Positions 34,261-46,279 are shown, numbered from the stretch's first letter. The stretch is 64,000 bases of DNA from Heterocephalus glaber (GCF_000247695.1 NW_004624741.1:32726455-32790454), one strand, 5' to 3'. Numbers and translations: made by a program. Notes: a model not told the origin generated them from the sequence alone.

Positions 34261-35640
34261 TCTGACTCAAAATCCAACCTCCTCAATTAATTTGGGAGAA
34301 AGAGGATGTAGTGCAGTTTGCCCAACATCTAGTTCTCTGTTGACCTCCACAAGTGCCTACCACTTGGTTGCCCTTCACAGCAGGGCAACTCCTGTCATCA
34401 CCTCCATGCTCTCCCTCAGGAACCTTCTGCCCTAGGTAGTAGCAGAAGCCCTCAGCTCAGACAATGCTTTCTGTCCCTTCACCCTCAGGCCTTTATCACC
34501 CTTGATCCCTATCCCAAGAGCTTTGCTTTGCAAATTATGGACCTCAGCACATTCCCCAGGATCAGCAGAAAGCCTCCTTTCCCATGTGGAGCAGTGGGTT
34601 GTGGAAAAAATTTCATGGTTTCTCAGATCTTTCTGGTGTCTGGGGAAGCAATAGGAAAGTCCCCACTCTGTCCAGCTCTAGCGAATCCCTCCCCTGCCCT
34701 CCCCCAGGTCTCTAAGAATGAGATCTCCCAGCCCTTCCCAGTGAGTTATGAGCTGCCCACAGTTTGCTGTGTTCACCCTCTATGTGCCTAGGGTGTGGAG
34801 CTTCCCTTTTTGTCCCTGAGGAGTGGGTGGTGAGAGGATGCTACAAGGACACAGGATTCCTGGTGTTTGAGAGGTGTTGGGTGAGACTGCCTATTTTTCT
34901 ATTACTGACCCTCCCTTTCTTTGGTGTAGTCCATGGTTTTCCTGGGCCCTAAGTGCATTTCACCCCCATGCTGGGTTTCCCCTTCCAGGTGTGAGAGAGT
35001 GAATGTCGGGAGCCTGTCCCAGGAGTCTGTCCTCTGCAGTGCTGCCTCCTACCCTCAGTATGTTAGAATCATTCTCAAGATGGCCTTGCAGCTCAGTGCT
35101 AATCAACAAACTGTTTCCCTCATTAATCACTAAAATATTGTGGACTCTGCAGTGGATTTCTTCTCCAACTCTAGACGGCCATGTGGAAGGAGTTACTTTC
35201 AGATAAAACTCCATTCTCTTTTTGCAGTTTACAATAACTGTTGGCTTCTTGGGATTTAGCACTACCATCAAAGTCCATTGCTTCTCCCTGGAACCTACAA
35301 TCTCCAATTCTTAACCTGGATTAGTGGAGCCAGGACCTCTCTTTGGGACCTGGGGTTAGTATTTCAGGCTCTTTCATTACTTCCTCTGCACTGTGCTCAG
35401 CTTTTTCAGTTCTCTTGAATTCCTATTTTCCTTGACAAGCCTTTCCTGATTTTGGGAGGTCTACTTTTAATTCTTCAGGAAAAAGGAAACAAACAGCCAA
35501 AGATCCTAGGCAGTTCCTATAACAGGTGTCTGGATTCCAGATCCCTAGAAACCAAAAGGCTGTATTTTTCTGCGGAAGTTTACTCTGCCATTTTAAATCT
35601 CCATGTGCATTTGGTTTTGGGTCCTTTATTCTGGTCTATT
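34261..35640. other. Unassigned, possibly distal L1 5' UTR
   Basis: Higher GC than its surroundings and without a convincing gene. At its right end the minus strand reads AAAATGGCAGAGTAAACTTC near 35,585, which resembles the AAGATGGC start of many L1 5' UTRs, so the old L1 may end here. Open frames of 60-115 codons overlap on both strands and show no domain. Confidence 0.35.
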
Positions 35641-35659
35641 TATTTTTCTGGGGTTGTTT

Positions 35660-36115
35660 GTTTGTTTGTTTGTTTTTCTGATACCGTTCTGCTTCTGTTA
35701 CTATAGCTTTGTGGTACAATTTGACTTTGGGTATTGAGATGCCATCAGACTTTCTCTTTTTTACTTAGAATTACTTTGGGTATTCTGTCTTTCCTGTTTT
35801 CACATGAATCGTAGGATTTGTTTCTACTTCTGTGAAAAATGTCATTGGAATTTTGAAAGGGATTGCAGTGAATCTACAGATTGCTTTTGGTGATACAGCC
35901 AATTTAATAATATTAATTCTGCCAATCCATGAACATGAGGTCTTTCCATCTTCTCCTATCTCCTTCAATTTCCTTCTTCAATGTTCTGCAATTTCCATTG
36001 TGAAAGGCTTTAACATCCTTGGTTGAATTGATCCTTGTATATTTTATTTTTTCAAGCTATTTTGAATGGAATTATTTTTCTGATTTCTTTTTTAGTTAGT
36101 TCTTTATTAGTGTAT
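35660..36115 (-). mobile_element. Old L1 ORF2 (thumb-region) fragment beside OR copy B
   Basis: Antisense reading includes [20 protein letters not shown] and a following FTEVE block, the ORF2 region after the RT core. The same fragment, 35,770-36,115, recurs at 44,820-45,180 next to OR copy C, so it belonged to the ancestral duplicated unit. Confidence 0.78.
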
Positions 36116-36117
36116 AG

Positions 36118-36280
36118 AAAAGTTTTTTATTTTTTTTTTAGTAACACTTGTTTTCAGTACGTTATGCTCATGTTCATCATGGGGAATTTGTACATATACA
36201 TAACATATATTACTTCTTTATTCTCCTCTTCCCCTCCTCTTTTCTCCCTCAAAATATTCTTTCAATCTCCACTTTCAAAA
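36118..36280 (-). mobile_element. L1 3' UTR fragment
   Basis: T run followed by AGTAACACTTGTTTTCAGTA and TGTACATATACATAACATAT, as in the 3' ends at 43,400 and 62,440. Absent from the corresponding place in duplicon C. Confidence 0.65.
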
Positions 36281-36285
36281 TCTGT

Positions 36286-37241
36286 TTAATTTTGTGTCTT
36301 GCATCTGTATTTTAAAGACTGCACCTCACCATGGGATTGCAGGATCCTCTTCCATGCTCTCTTCACATCCTTGTTTCTCAGGGTATAGATGAGTGAGTTG
36401 AGCACTGGGGTGATAATGTAGTAGAATAAGGACATGAACTTGGTCTGTGTGCTGTGGGTAGGTGGCTGGAGGTACATGTAGATGGCAGGTCCAAAGTACG
36501 TGGAGAACACCAGCAAGTGGGAACTACAGGTACTGAGTGCCTTGTGCCTTCCTATAGCTGAAGATAACTTCAGTATAGCCCTGGAAATGAAGGTGTAGGA
36601 GAAGAGCAGTAATATGGAAGACTTTAGTGCAAAAAGCATGCCTCCTGAAGCCAGAGCCAGGTCATTAGCAGAGGTGCCCTCACAGGCCAGCTTGATGAGA
36701 GCCAGTGTCTCACAGAAGTGGTCCAGGGTGTGGTACTCACAGAGGGGGAGCTGGACAGTGAGTGTCTCTTGGAGCAGAGCATTGGCCAGGCCACTGGACC
36801 AGCATGCAGCTGCCATCTGCATGCACACCCAGGGACACATGATGAGAGTATACTGAAGGGGCCAGCAGAAGGCCACATAATGATCAATGTCCATCATGGC
36901 CAGCAGGGGACATTCAGTGCAGCTAGTCCAGTGAAAGAGATATAATTGTGTGATGCATCCCCAGGCAGTAATTGTCTTGTCTGGTCACCACAGGTTGACC
37001 AGCAGCTGGGGCACAATGGTGCAGGTAATAAGTCCAACAGAGGGAGGTCGTCCAGGAAGAAGTACATGGGCATCTGGAATCTGAGTTCCACTAGGGAGGG
37101 AAGGATGATGGACCAGTTTCCTACCAGAGTGAGGATGTAGGAGACTAGGACCACTGAAAAGAGGGGCCTCTCCAGCCATGGAAACTCTGAGAAGCCCAGC
37201 CAGACAAAAATATTGTGAAAACTCACATTTTCCCTTTCTAT
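36286..37241 (-). pseudogene. Olfactory receptor pseudogene B (family-2-like)
   Basis: Closest paralogue of copy A. Conserved pieces: PMYFFLDDL, TCTIVPQLLVNL, WGCITQLYLFHW (TM3 cysteine retained), CSSHLLVFSTYFGP, NSLIYTLRNKDVKRAWKRILQSHGEVQ with the normal C-terminal tail and stop at 36,286. Lesions: the expected start codon is ATA (37,241-37,239); a 4-bp deletion near 37,033 shifts frame at the end of TM2; a TGA near 36,987 replaces Gly; one Phe codon is missing from HFFCE; the DRY motif reads D-H-Y, losing the arginine needed for G-protein coupling. Downstream of 36,985 the frame is otherwise open for 203 codons. Confidence 0.9.
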
Positions 37242-37261
37242 GCCACCTGCCTTATATATGC

Positions 37262-37276
37262 CTAGAAGGAAAGAGA
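37262..37276 (-). other. Splice acceptor upstream of OR pseudogene B
   Basis: Minus strand TCTCTTTCCTTCTAG, then exon starting GCATATATAAGG at 37,261. Same position relative to the start codon as in copies A and C. Confidence 0.6.
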
Positions 37277-37467
37277 CAATATTTGAAGATTTGCAACATT
37301 TTTCACTTTTAATAATTTCATGGCAGGACTCTCAAATTTTCTCTTTATTTGGGTTATATAAATTCCCGTAAGAATTCAGAAAATTTCTTCAATGTGTACA
37401 TAATATGATCCTACCCTGAGACTTAAAAGTCAGGATAAAGGTGGACAAAGGCATGGTGAGAAATTCC

Positions 37468-37540
37468 TTTTTTTTTTCTTTTTTTTTTTGTACCAGGGAT
37501 TGAACTCAGGTCTTTCTGCTTACAGTGCAGGGGGTGGTCA
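37468..37540 (-). mobile_element. ID-type SINE, 5'-truncated
   Basis: T-rich tail, then TTTGTACCAGGGATTGAACT. Flanked by an 11-bp repeat TGAGAAATTCC (37,457-37,467 and 37,541-37,551). The paralogous site at 46,460-46,470 is empty. Confidence 0.85.
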
Positions 37541-37967
37541 TGAGAAATTCCATGTTGAGTTGAATCCATTGAACTAGTTATCTTTTTACATGAGGATATC
37601 TCTCTATCACTTTCTGTCTCCCGAAATCTCCCTTTTTAAAAAATCCCCTACTTCCATTCATTGATTGTCATGTTCTATAGTCATGTAGAGAAGGTTGTGT
37701 GGTCTCTTGCATTTAGGGTACTGCTTTCAGAAACGTTGTGTAAGATGACTTGGCCTCATGTTTCTTTTCAGTCCAGAAGATTGAGGGATGCTGGGTCTCA
37801 GTAGGACATGGTAGAACTTGACAGAGGCAAAGTGGCACACAGTGGCTGTGAATTTCTGTGGGGGCAGAGGCCATCAAATGGAGGGCTTCTGGGGAATTAA
37901 TTATCTTCATCCTCAATTTTGCATTGGAAAATTCATGTAACATCTTTCTCTATTTTAACAACATTCT

Positions 37968-38142
37968 TTTTTTTTTTTTNNNNNNNNNNNNNNNNNNNNN
38001 NNNNNNNNNNNNNNNNNNNNNNNNNNNNNNNNNNNNNNNNNNNNNNNNNNNNNNNNNNNNNNNNNNNNNNNNNNNNNNNTTACCAGGGATCTGCCTTGAG
38101 CTTGCAAGGTAGGTGGCAGCACCACTGAGCTAAATCCCTGAC
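37968..38142 (-). mobile_element. ID-type SINE containing the assembly gap
   Basis: Right part reads ACCAGGGATCTGCCTTGAGC and CACTGAGCTAAATCCCTGAC, the antisense of the SINE body. The left part is its T-run tail, inside which the N gap falls. The corresponding position in duplicon C (46,875) has no SINE. Confidence 0.8.
37980..38079. other. Assembly gap, exactly 100 N
   Basis: 100 consecutive N, the placeholder for a gap of unknown length. It starts in a poly-T run, so failure to assemble through a homopolymer is the simplest cause. Confidence 0.99.
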
Positions 38143-38385
38143 CCTAATTAAAGAACTTTTAAGCACGCTGCTGAGTCTTGTTGGGTTCCTTCACATTTTT
38201 TTATGCTTCCACCACCACTTTCTACTTTAGAAGACTTAGATCAGGAAACAGTGCCACCATGCTCCCTCTCCAACTCTGGCACTCACCATTCCTCTTCATT
38301 CTCTACAGTTTTGGCTTCTGTAAGTAGCTCAGAGAAAGAAAACACTGTATTATTACCATATTCTGTCAGCTTATTAAACACCTAT

Positions 38386-38409
38386 CAGCAGTCCACAAAA
38401 TTTTTGGCT
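38386..38409. other. 24-bp hAT scar in duplicon B
   Basis: CAGCAGTCCACAAAATTTTT matches the hAT left terminus at 47,110 (CAGCAGTCCACAGACTTTTT) and then joins directly to sequence homologous to 7,503 of duplicon A. The rest of the element is missing. Confidence 0.72.
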
Positions 38410-40440
38410 ATTTTATTTAATAAATACATAAATTAATGTCTAGATTCACTTGTAAGTGACATTTCTGTCACTTATCATATAAAGTCTGTTATTTTTTTCT
38501 CCCCTAATTTTTCCAACACTCTAATCTTGGTCAAAAATTTCACTTGGCTCAATCTGTGTCTCCATCATCATTTAAGACACTAGGACACCAATTTTATATT
38601 CCATTTTGCTGTATTTTACCTAACAGTCAGTGCAATGCTTCATGCATACTAGAGGAGTAGTTTGCTGAGGTGATTATTATTTTCTCCTCTCCTCATGGGG
38701 ACTTTTGCTATTGGTTTTTCTTTTGCCACTGACTTGAAAAATGCATACAATTTTCACTCTTCATTGTTTTAAGATCTGAAATCTAGTGGTGGTAGAGGGC
38801 TGGGGGTAATAATTAGATTTTAAAAAATAGATTTGAGAAAAGTTTCTCCTCAGTGATTCCATTTTGGTTCCTATGATCTTACTGCATGAGACCAAGAGGA
38901 GCACACACTCACCTGGTAAGGGAGAGAGTCTCTGCAATGATCCTGCAAGGAATTCACTGGAGGGGAAAGAATGAACTCTCCTGTTCAAGAACAATCCTGC
39001 TCTACTCACTCACCTTAAGGTGGAAAAGGCAGAGGAAGATGAGTAAGAGGCCAGTGGAGGAAAGTCAGCTGGCTCCACTGATGCAGGTTCTCTTCAGACC
39101 CTGGGTTTCATGGAGAGCAAGGTGGGAATGATCAGAATCCAGGCAGGAGAGAGAGTGTTTAGTAGAGGTCTCCTGAGGGTGCCTGGCTTGGCTCCTCTGA
39201 GACATGAGCTAGTGTAAGGAGACATTAATTCAGGGCCTGTGTGCAGAGATGAGCACTCTACAGGGAATTAACCTCCTGATTTGTTTGTCTGTAGAACCAT
39301 CTGGCTCTGAGGAATATGCCTGAATAAACTGAAGACAAGATTCTGATACAAGAAAATTATCATTCAAAAGGACTGACATAAAGTCTGTGAATGCCTGGTG
39401 TTGTTCTCTCTCTTCCTATCAAGTATGTGCATTGGGTGGGCTGATGCCAGTCATAGGGGAATTTTTGTTTAAAGATATGAGAGTTAATTACATATGAGCA
39501 GCATGCCTTAAGTGTGAGCATCATTTCTGTAGAAAAATGAGAAGCATTATCTGGTTACCTGTTTATTTTCTTGCAATGGGACAAATTTATGGCAGTGTTA
39601 TGAAATGTTTTACATGATAATACCATTTTTCTTGGAGTGAGCTTTCTTCACCATAGGAAATGATTTCAAGCAGCTGTTGCCAGACTCAAGCAATAGCCCC
39701 AGGATCTTTGTATCCTAAACAAAGTATTGAGCAGAACATACAGAAGTAGCAAGAGTGGCAGAAACTTATTAAAAAACAAAGTATACTGAGAGCCTGAGTA
39801 GGCTTATGAGTGAACTCAAGAGTCAAGAGTTTGACTAAAGCAGCCTTGTTTGCTTTAGATTTGTGGTATATTTAGAAATGTTTCCTAGATCTTTGGGTGG
39901 GACTTGGTGATTGTGGATCTAACTAATTTAGAGCTTCCACCTTGACTTTGAGAGCAGGTGTTTTTAACTTTATATGGCCTAGATGAAACCGGTGTGGCTG
40001 GCAAAGCCTGTGGTGTGTGTGTGACATCTACCATGCTATTGATATTATAATGACCATAGGTAATATTATAATTGCCCCAGATTTCTCTGAAGCATTTAGC
40101 ATGCATGCTGCCTGGGCTCAGGGCAGAGGTCAAGAAGTGTGACAAGGGCAGGAGCAGATTTTTCAGGCTCACTCCAGGATGTTATGGTGATGTGGTGAGA
40201 GCAGGGTGCTCCTGTGGCCTCCATGAGGCAGATGGCATCCTGAGTGTCAACAGTCTAAGGCCTGCATGTCTCCCACACTGGCTGCCTGGTGATTCCCATC
40301 ACTGTGGTCCAGGCTTGCAATGGTGCTATTTACTATGCTCAGAGAACTTCAGAGAAGTTTGTGTTCAACACCTGTTGACCACAGTGCCTTTTCCACCCCA
40401 TGGGGACTGCAGATGACCTTGTGTTCTCTACTTTCAGAAT
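38410..40440. repeat. Duplicon B distal segment
   Basis: Colinear with 7,500-9,560 of duplicon A and, in part, with fragment D and the inverted piece in C. No coding gene; it contains the candidate noncoding OR exon at 39,014. Confidence 0.85.
39014..39230 (-). other. Candidate noncoding 5' exon of OR copy B
   Basis: Minus strand ends CCACCTTAAG and is followed by GTGAGTGAG (donor GT at 39,013-39,012). It aligns with 8,093-8,300 of copy A, with GATTCTGATCA.TCCCACC and CTCCATGAAACCC shared. The intron to the acceptor at 37,262 would be only 1.75 kb because of the deletion. No transcript evidence. Confidence 0.4.
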
Positions 40441-40912
40441 ATTTCCTTCATGTCTTTTCTTATCCAGAACTCCCACTGCTTTCTGGATTGTTCTACTAAT
40501 CCAGTCTCTTCTTCCCAATCATTAGCAGTCAGAATCTGTGTGTAGCATAGTCTGCCCTCAGAGTTCCCTTTAGAGGGCTGGATGTGTGTTAGGGTGCTGA
40601 AGATGCTTTGGGGCTCACTGGACTGTCTGAAGCTGAGACCCCTTCTTTCTGTGAAGAGAGTTATGCTCACCTCCACTCTCTCTGTTTGAGACAAAGTGTC
40701 TTTGTGCATAATTAGTTTAAGGGCTGCAGTAGTTGAGAACTGAAAATTCTAGAGTTAAGCTTCCAAAAGCCCTTTGTTAATTCCACTTTAAACTATTGGA
40801 TGAGGTTAATGAAGAGAGAAAGGAGCAAATTTCTTTTTTTGTGCCATGTGACTGCTGGCAAATGTCTTTGCTAATTTTGAGGGCTAATTTTGGACTGTGT
40901 GAAGAATGTGTT
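40441..40912. other. Unassigned spacer
   Basis: No gene or repeat recognised between duplicon B and the next L1. Confidence 0.4.
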
Positions 40913-40914
40913 TT

Positions 40915-41635
40915 TTTCCCACTAACTTTATTGGTGCATTTTAGGTACACAATACAGTGACATTCATCATTGGAAATTTGTACCGTTACATAATATATCT
41001 TGATTTTTTTTTTATTTTTTCCTTATTCCCCTGCCTTCCCTTCCACCCTTCCACCCCAACCTATTTACAAAGACTTTGTTTCCATTTTTTGGTTTTCTCA
41101 TATTAATTCCACTCCCTTTTTTCCTTTCCCCAACCCCTCCAACTTCCCCTTTCCCTCTGGACTTTTTCTTCCTATTTCACATTATCTATTAGGCCTTTTG
41201 ATCCTTATTTACACTTTCAATTTCTCACATCAGAGAAACTATTTGGTATTTCTACATGTGTGTCATATTTATTTCACTCAAGAATATCTCCTCAATGCGC
41301 ATCCATTTAGCTATAACTGTCTCTAGTTTCTCATTCTTTATGGCTGAGTAGTACTACAGTTTAGAAAAAAACCTTTTTCTTTATCCAGACTCCCGTTGAT
41401 GGGCAGTTGGTCTGTTTCCAGGTTTTAGTTATTACAAACTGTGCTGCTATGAACATGGGTGCACATATATCACTGTGATATGATGATTTTTAATTCTTTG
41501 TGGAAGATAGATACCCAGCAGGGGAATAGCTGGGTCAAATGGAACCTTTAATCCTAGTTCTTTGAAGTATCTCCATACTGATTTCCAAAATGGTTGCACC
41601 AGTCTACACTCACACCAATAGTGGAGCAGGGTTCA
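40915..41635 (-). mobile_element. 5'-truncated L1 (3' end)
   Basis: TTTATTGGTGCATTTTAGGT, pyrimidine-rich 3' UTR, then antisense ORF2 end (CCCGTTGATGGGCAGTTGG, GAACATGGGTGCACATATAT). Same subfamily as L1-a. Confidence 0.88.
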
Positions 41636-41689
41636 TCCTTTTATTTTCTATGAAAGCAACTCTAGGTAGTTAATTTATTCTGTTTGGGA

Positions 41690-42040
41690 TTAAGAAGACT
41701 GAGTCTACTAAGATATTGTCTGAGGTGTATGATATCATATTTTGAGATGTATATGCATTGAAATTAACATATTCATCACCTCACACACTTACAGCAAGTC
41801 TTAATTCTTCCACTTAGAAGCACTTTAGAATAGCAGACATCAAACCACACTGTACTGTACTTCTAAACCAAAAGAAACTGTGCAGAATAACTCACTCTTA
41901 AAGACTAAATAAAGCAAGTAAGTGATGACTATTCTAGATCTTTTCTGGGTATCTCTATACATTATGCATTTTTGAAAATAAAGGTGACAAGACCACATGT
42001 ACTGTTTTGTAACCTGCTGTTTCATTTAATAGAGTGTGGT
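41690..42040 (-). mobile_element. Ancient L1 3' UTR fragment
   Basis: AATTAACATATTCATCACCTC is the reverse of a conserved 3' UTR block of L1MA-type elements; the neighbouring sequence follows the same order. Confidence 0.55.
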
Positions 42041-42099
42041 GGAAACCTCAGTCAATTCGTGTCAAAAGGACGAACTGTTAATGATAAAACTAATATCTC

Positions 42100-43380
42100 T
42101 TTTTTGCATTAACCTAATTGTCTCCTTCCTATCTTCTCCCCTTCATTCCCTTCCCCTTGTTAAATAATAGTCTCTCTTCTACATTGGTGTTATCATTTAT
42201 AGATTTCACATATTAAGAAAAACACACAAGACTTGTCTTTCTGTCTGGTTTATTTCATTTAGTGTGATGATCTCCAGTTCCATCCACTTTCTAGCTAGAC
42301 ATAATTCCATTCTTCTTTATGGCTGAATAGTACTACATCATGTAGATGTACCACATTTTGATCCTCATTCATCTATTTATGAGTGCCTATGCTGGTTTCA
42401 CCTCTTGACTATTGTAAATGTTGCTGCAAGAAACATGGGTGTGCAGGTGTCCTTATAGTATGCTAACTTTAGTTCACTTGGGTATATTCCAAGAAGTGGT
42501 ATATTTGGGCCACATGGAGTTCTACTTTTAGATTTCTGAGGAACCTCCATACTGATTTCCATAGGGGCTGTGCTAATTTACATTTCCAGCAGCAGCATAG
42601 AAATGTTTCTTCCCCCTTTCCCACATCCTTTCCAAAATTTATTTTTTCTGTATTCTTGACAATAGCCATTCCAACTAGGGTGACATAGAATCTCAATGTA
42701 GTTTTTTTTTTTTGGTACTGGGAATTGAACTCAGGTCCTCTCACTTCCCAGCCAGGCACTGCACTGCTAAGCTACATCCCTGGCCCTCAATATAGTTTTG
42801 ATTTGCATTTCCCTAATGGCTAAAGACATTGACGATTTTTTCATATACATACTGTCCACTGAAACTTCATTTGAGAAGTGTCTGTTCATTTGCCCATAAA
42901 TAAATTGAGCTATTTGATTTTTCATGTTAGGTTTTTTTGTTCTTTATATATTTGAGGTATTAATCTTTTGTCAGAAAAGTAGATGCCAAAGATTTTCTCC
43001 CATTCTATAGGCTGTCTCTTCAATCTATTGGTTGCTTCCCTTGATGTGCAGAAACTTTTTAATATTTATGTTTCCATTTGTTTATTCTTGTTATTATTTC
43101 CTGTATTATGGACATCCTATTAAATAAGGCTTTGCCCATGGCTATGACTTTATGTGTTTCCCCTATATTTTCTTGTAGCAGTTTTAAAGTTTCAGGTTTT
43201 ACACTTAGGTTTTTGATCCATTTGAATTGATTTTTGTACAGGGTATGAGATAGCTCTCTAGTTCCAATATTCTACATATGGTTATCTAGTTTTCCCAGCA
43301 AAATTTGGTAAAAAGGCTTTTACCCAATGTATTTTACCCCCTTTGTCAAGTGTCAGATGGCTGCAGTAGTATGAGCTTGT
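42100..43380 (-). mobile_element. Old L1 fragment with SINE inside
   Basis: Antisense 3' UTR, then ORF2 C-terminus (ATGGCTGAATAGTACTAC, AACATGGGTGTGCAGGTGTC) and the preceding segment up to about 43,380 (TTTTTGATCCATTTGAATTG). Different, older subfamily than L1-a. An ID SINE interrupts it at 42,705. Confidence 0.8.
42705..42785 (-). mobile_element. ID-type SINE
   Basis: Antisense, TTTGGTACTGGGAATTGAAC to GCTAAGCTACATCCC. Target duplication CTCAATGTAGTTT / CTCAATATAGTTT at 42,692 and 42,786. Confidence 0.9.
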
Positions 43381-43384
43381 TTCT

Positions 43385-45190
43385 TTTTTAAATAATAAAA
43401 AAAATTACTACAATTTTTCAGTACAAAATGATTATAATCATGGAGAGTTGGCACAGGTACATAACACCTTTATTCTTTCTACTTTCTTTTTCCCTCTCTC
43501 TTCCATCTCTCTCCATCTCCCTGTCCCCTTCCTATTTGCAAGTGATCTGCCTCCCCATTTTCTATTATCTATCTTTTATTTTTTTTCTTAGAATTACTTG
43601 TACTTTGGGTTTCTCATATAAGAGAAGCCATGCTATATTTAAGCTTGCTTGTCTGGTGTATTTCACTTCACATTATAACAAGGTATATCCATTTTTCTAC
43701 AAATGACTCAAATTTATTCTTCTTTATAGCACAATAGTAGTCCATTGTGTATTAATACAGTGCTACATTTTCTTCATCTACTAATGGTATTTATCAATTT
43801 TCTTCATCTACTAATTTGTGGATGGATATATAGATTTAGTTATTATGAATTGCGCTACTATATATAAGGGTATACATGTATCAGTGTAATATGATATCTT
43901 TAACTTTTTGTAGAATCTAGGAGGGAAAAAGCTGGGTCAAGTGGAATTTCTATTGTTAGTTTAAAAACTAATTTCCATAGTGGTTGTACAAGTGAGTTTA
44001 CATTCCTACCAAGAATGGATTATTCTTGTTTTTATAGGACCTTGAGGTATATCATTAGGTTACTTATTTGGGCTTCCTCTGTTTTTCTGATGTGGACATT
44101 CATAGGTACAAACTTTCCTCTTAGGACTGCTTTCATTGTGTACCATAGGTTGTGGTATGTTGTACTGAGATTATTGTTGATTCAAGAAAATCCCTTTAAT
44201 TTTTTCTTTGATTTCTTCGGTGACCATCTGAATATTGAAGACTGTGTTATTTAATGTCTATGTATTAGTAAAATGTCTGTAGTTTCTATTGCCATTGTTT
44301 TCTAGTTTCTGTGCATTATGATCTGGTACCCTACATGGGATAATTTTGATTCTTTTGTATTTATTTAAGCCAGTTTTATAGGCCGATATGTGGTCTCTTT
44401 TGAGGATAGCTTCATGTTCTGCTGAGAAAAATGCATATTGTGTCATAGTAGGGTAGAACACCCTGTAAATATCCATTTGTAGATATCCATATTTTGAAGG
44501 TGAAGTTCAGCTCTGATAGTTCTTTTTTGATTTTTTTTCTACTTGATCTGTCTGAAATTCCCCCATTATTATTGTGTTTGTGTTCATTTATTATTTTCTG
44601 TCCAGAAGTGCTCGTTTTATGAAGTGGGCTGATATGGAAATTGATGCATATGTATCAATTGTTATCTCTTCTTGTTTAATTGTTCCTTGAACTAATATGC
44701 TGTGACCTTCTTTGGCTCATCTAATCTGTTTTGGATTGAATCCCACCTTGTCTGAGAATAATATTGCTACCCTTGCTGCTTTTGGTGTCCTGATTCACTG
44801 AGAACTGTATCCCATCCTTTGTTTTTTACTTAGGAATTCTTTGACTATTCTGTATTTTCTGATTCCATATGAATTTTAGGATTCTTTTCTCTTGCTCTGT
44901 GAAGAATGTCATTAGAATTTTGATGGGGATTGCATTGAATCAGCAGACTGCTCTGGTAATATGGCCATTTAACTGATATTTATTCTGCCAGTCTATGAAA
45001 ATGGAAAGTCATTCTATCTTATGGTGTTCACCTCAATTTCCTACTTCAGTGTTCTGAAACTTTCATTGTACAGTTTTTTTTATCTTCTTCTTTATACTGA
45101 TCCTTAGATATTTTATTTTTCAAGATATTGTGAATAACATTATTTTCTGATTTCCTTCTTAGCAAATTTTTAGTGCATTCGAAATCTATT
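43385..45190 (-). mobile_element. Old L1, 5'-truncated, subfamily of 29,485
   Basis: Antisense 3' UTR starting with AATTACTACAATTTTTCAGT, then ORF2 pieces (GLNKYKRIKIIPCRVPDHNA at 44,420) and EN-side sequence to 44,815, then a separate ORF2 thumb fragment (44,820-45,180) paralogous to 35,770-36,115. Confidence 0.72.
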
Positions 45191-45194
45191 GAAA

Positions 45195-45268
45195 CTTTTT
45201 TTTCCCACAGTATTGGATCTTACACTTCCCAAGCAGGTGTGGTGTCACTAAGCTACATCCCTGCCCAG
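45195..45268 (-). mobile_element. ID-type SINE, degraded
   Basis: T run then GTATTGGATCTTACACTTCC and CACTAAGCTACATCCCTGCC. Located just 3' of OR copy C. Confidence 0.7.
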
Positions 45269-45311
45269 CTATTGACTTTTTAATGTTGACCTTATATCCT
45301 GCATCTGGCAT

Positions 45312-46244
45312 TTAAGACTTAATCTCATGCTGAGATTGCAAGATCCTCTTCCAGGCTCTCTTCACATCCTTGTTTCTCAGGGTGTAGGTGAGTGGGTTGA
45401 GCACTGGGGTGATAATGTAGTAGAAGAATTACATGAACTTGGCCTGTGTTCTGTGCATAGGAGGCTGGAGGTACATGTAGATGGCAAGACCAAAGTACAA
45501 GGTGCCCACCATCAAGTGGGAACTCCAGGTACTAAGTGCCTTGTGCATGCCTCAGCTGAAGGTATCTTCAGTATAGCCCTGGCAATGAAGGTGTAGGAGA
45601 TGATGACCATCAGGGGAACCAACAGTGCCAAAAGGATGGCTCCTATAACCAGTGCCAGCTCATTATGAGAGCTGTTCCCATAGGCCAGCTTGATAAGCAC
45701 AGACACCTCACTGAAGAAGCGGTCAAGGGTGTGGTGCCCACAGAGCAGGAGCTGGATGGTGAGTGTGGCTTGAATCAGAGAATTGGCCAGGCCACTTGTC
45801 CAGGAGGCAGCTCCCGTCTACACATATATAGGGATGCATGATGAGGGTGTACTGGAGGGGCCAGCAGATGGCCACATAGTGACCAATGGCTGTCACAGCC
45901 AGCAGGGGATGTTTGATGCAGCCCGTTAGGTGAAAGAGATAAAATTTTGTGATGCAGCCCCAGGCAGCAATCGTTTGTCTGATTGTCACAGGTTGGCCAA
46001 AAGCTGAGGAACAATGCTGCATGTCACACCAAGGTCCAGCAGAGAGAGTTTGTCCAGGAAGAAGTACATGGGTGCCTGAAGTCTGGGGTCCACCACGGAG
46101 AAGAGAATGATGGAGCTGTTCCCCACCAGAATGAGGATGTAGGAGACCAGGACCACTTCAGAGAGGAGCCTCTCCAGCCATGGGAACTCTGAGAAGCCAA
46201 GCAGGAAAAAAGTATTTGGGAAAACTCACATTTTCCCTTCCCAT
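45312..46244 (-). pseudogene. Olfactory receptor pseudogene C (family-2-like), most decayed
   Basis: Starts at an ATG (46,244-46,242; MGRENVSF). Recognisable pieces: FPWLERLL, PMYFFLDKLSLLDL, WGCITKFYLFH, YVAICWPLQYTLIM, IIS-YTFIARAILKIPSAE, TLRNKDVKRAWKRILQSQ, with the stop at 45,314. Lesions include a frameshift within ten codons of the start, TGA plus a 1-bp deletion at the end of the first extracellular loop (about 45,990), DRY reduced to G-H-Y, a 2-bp deletion in the second intracellular loop (about 45,830), another frameshift near 45,550 and TAA in the TM7 approach (about 45,430). It cannot encode a receptor. Confidence 0.9.
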
Positions 46245-46264
46245 GGCACCTGCTTTATATACGC

Positions 46265-46279
46265 CTAGAAGGAAAGAGC
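46265..46279 (-). other. Splice acceptor upstream of OR pseudogene C
   Basis: Minus strand CTCTTTCCTTCTAG, then GCGTATATAAAGCAG from 46,264. Matches copies A and B. Confidence 0.55.

Noticed and set aside
34960..35307. Open frame of 115 codons (minus) opposite other open frames in 34,500-35,300
   Set aside because: Open on several frames at once, which points to low stop density from base composition and not to a gene; more likely L1 5' UTR.
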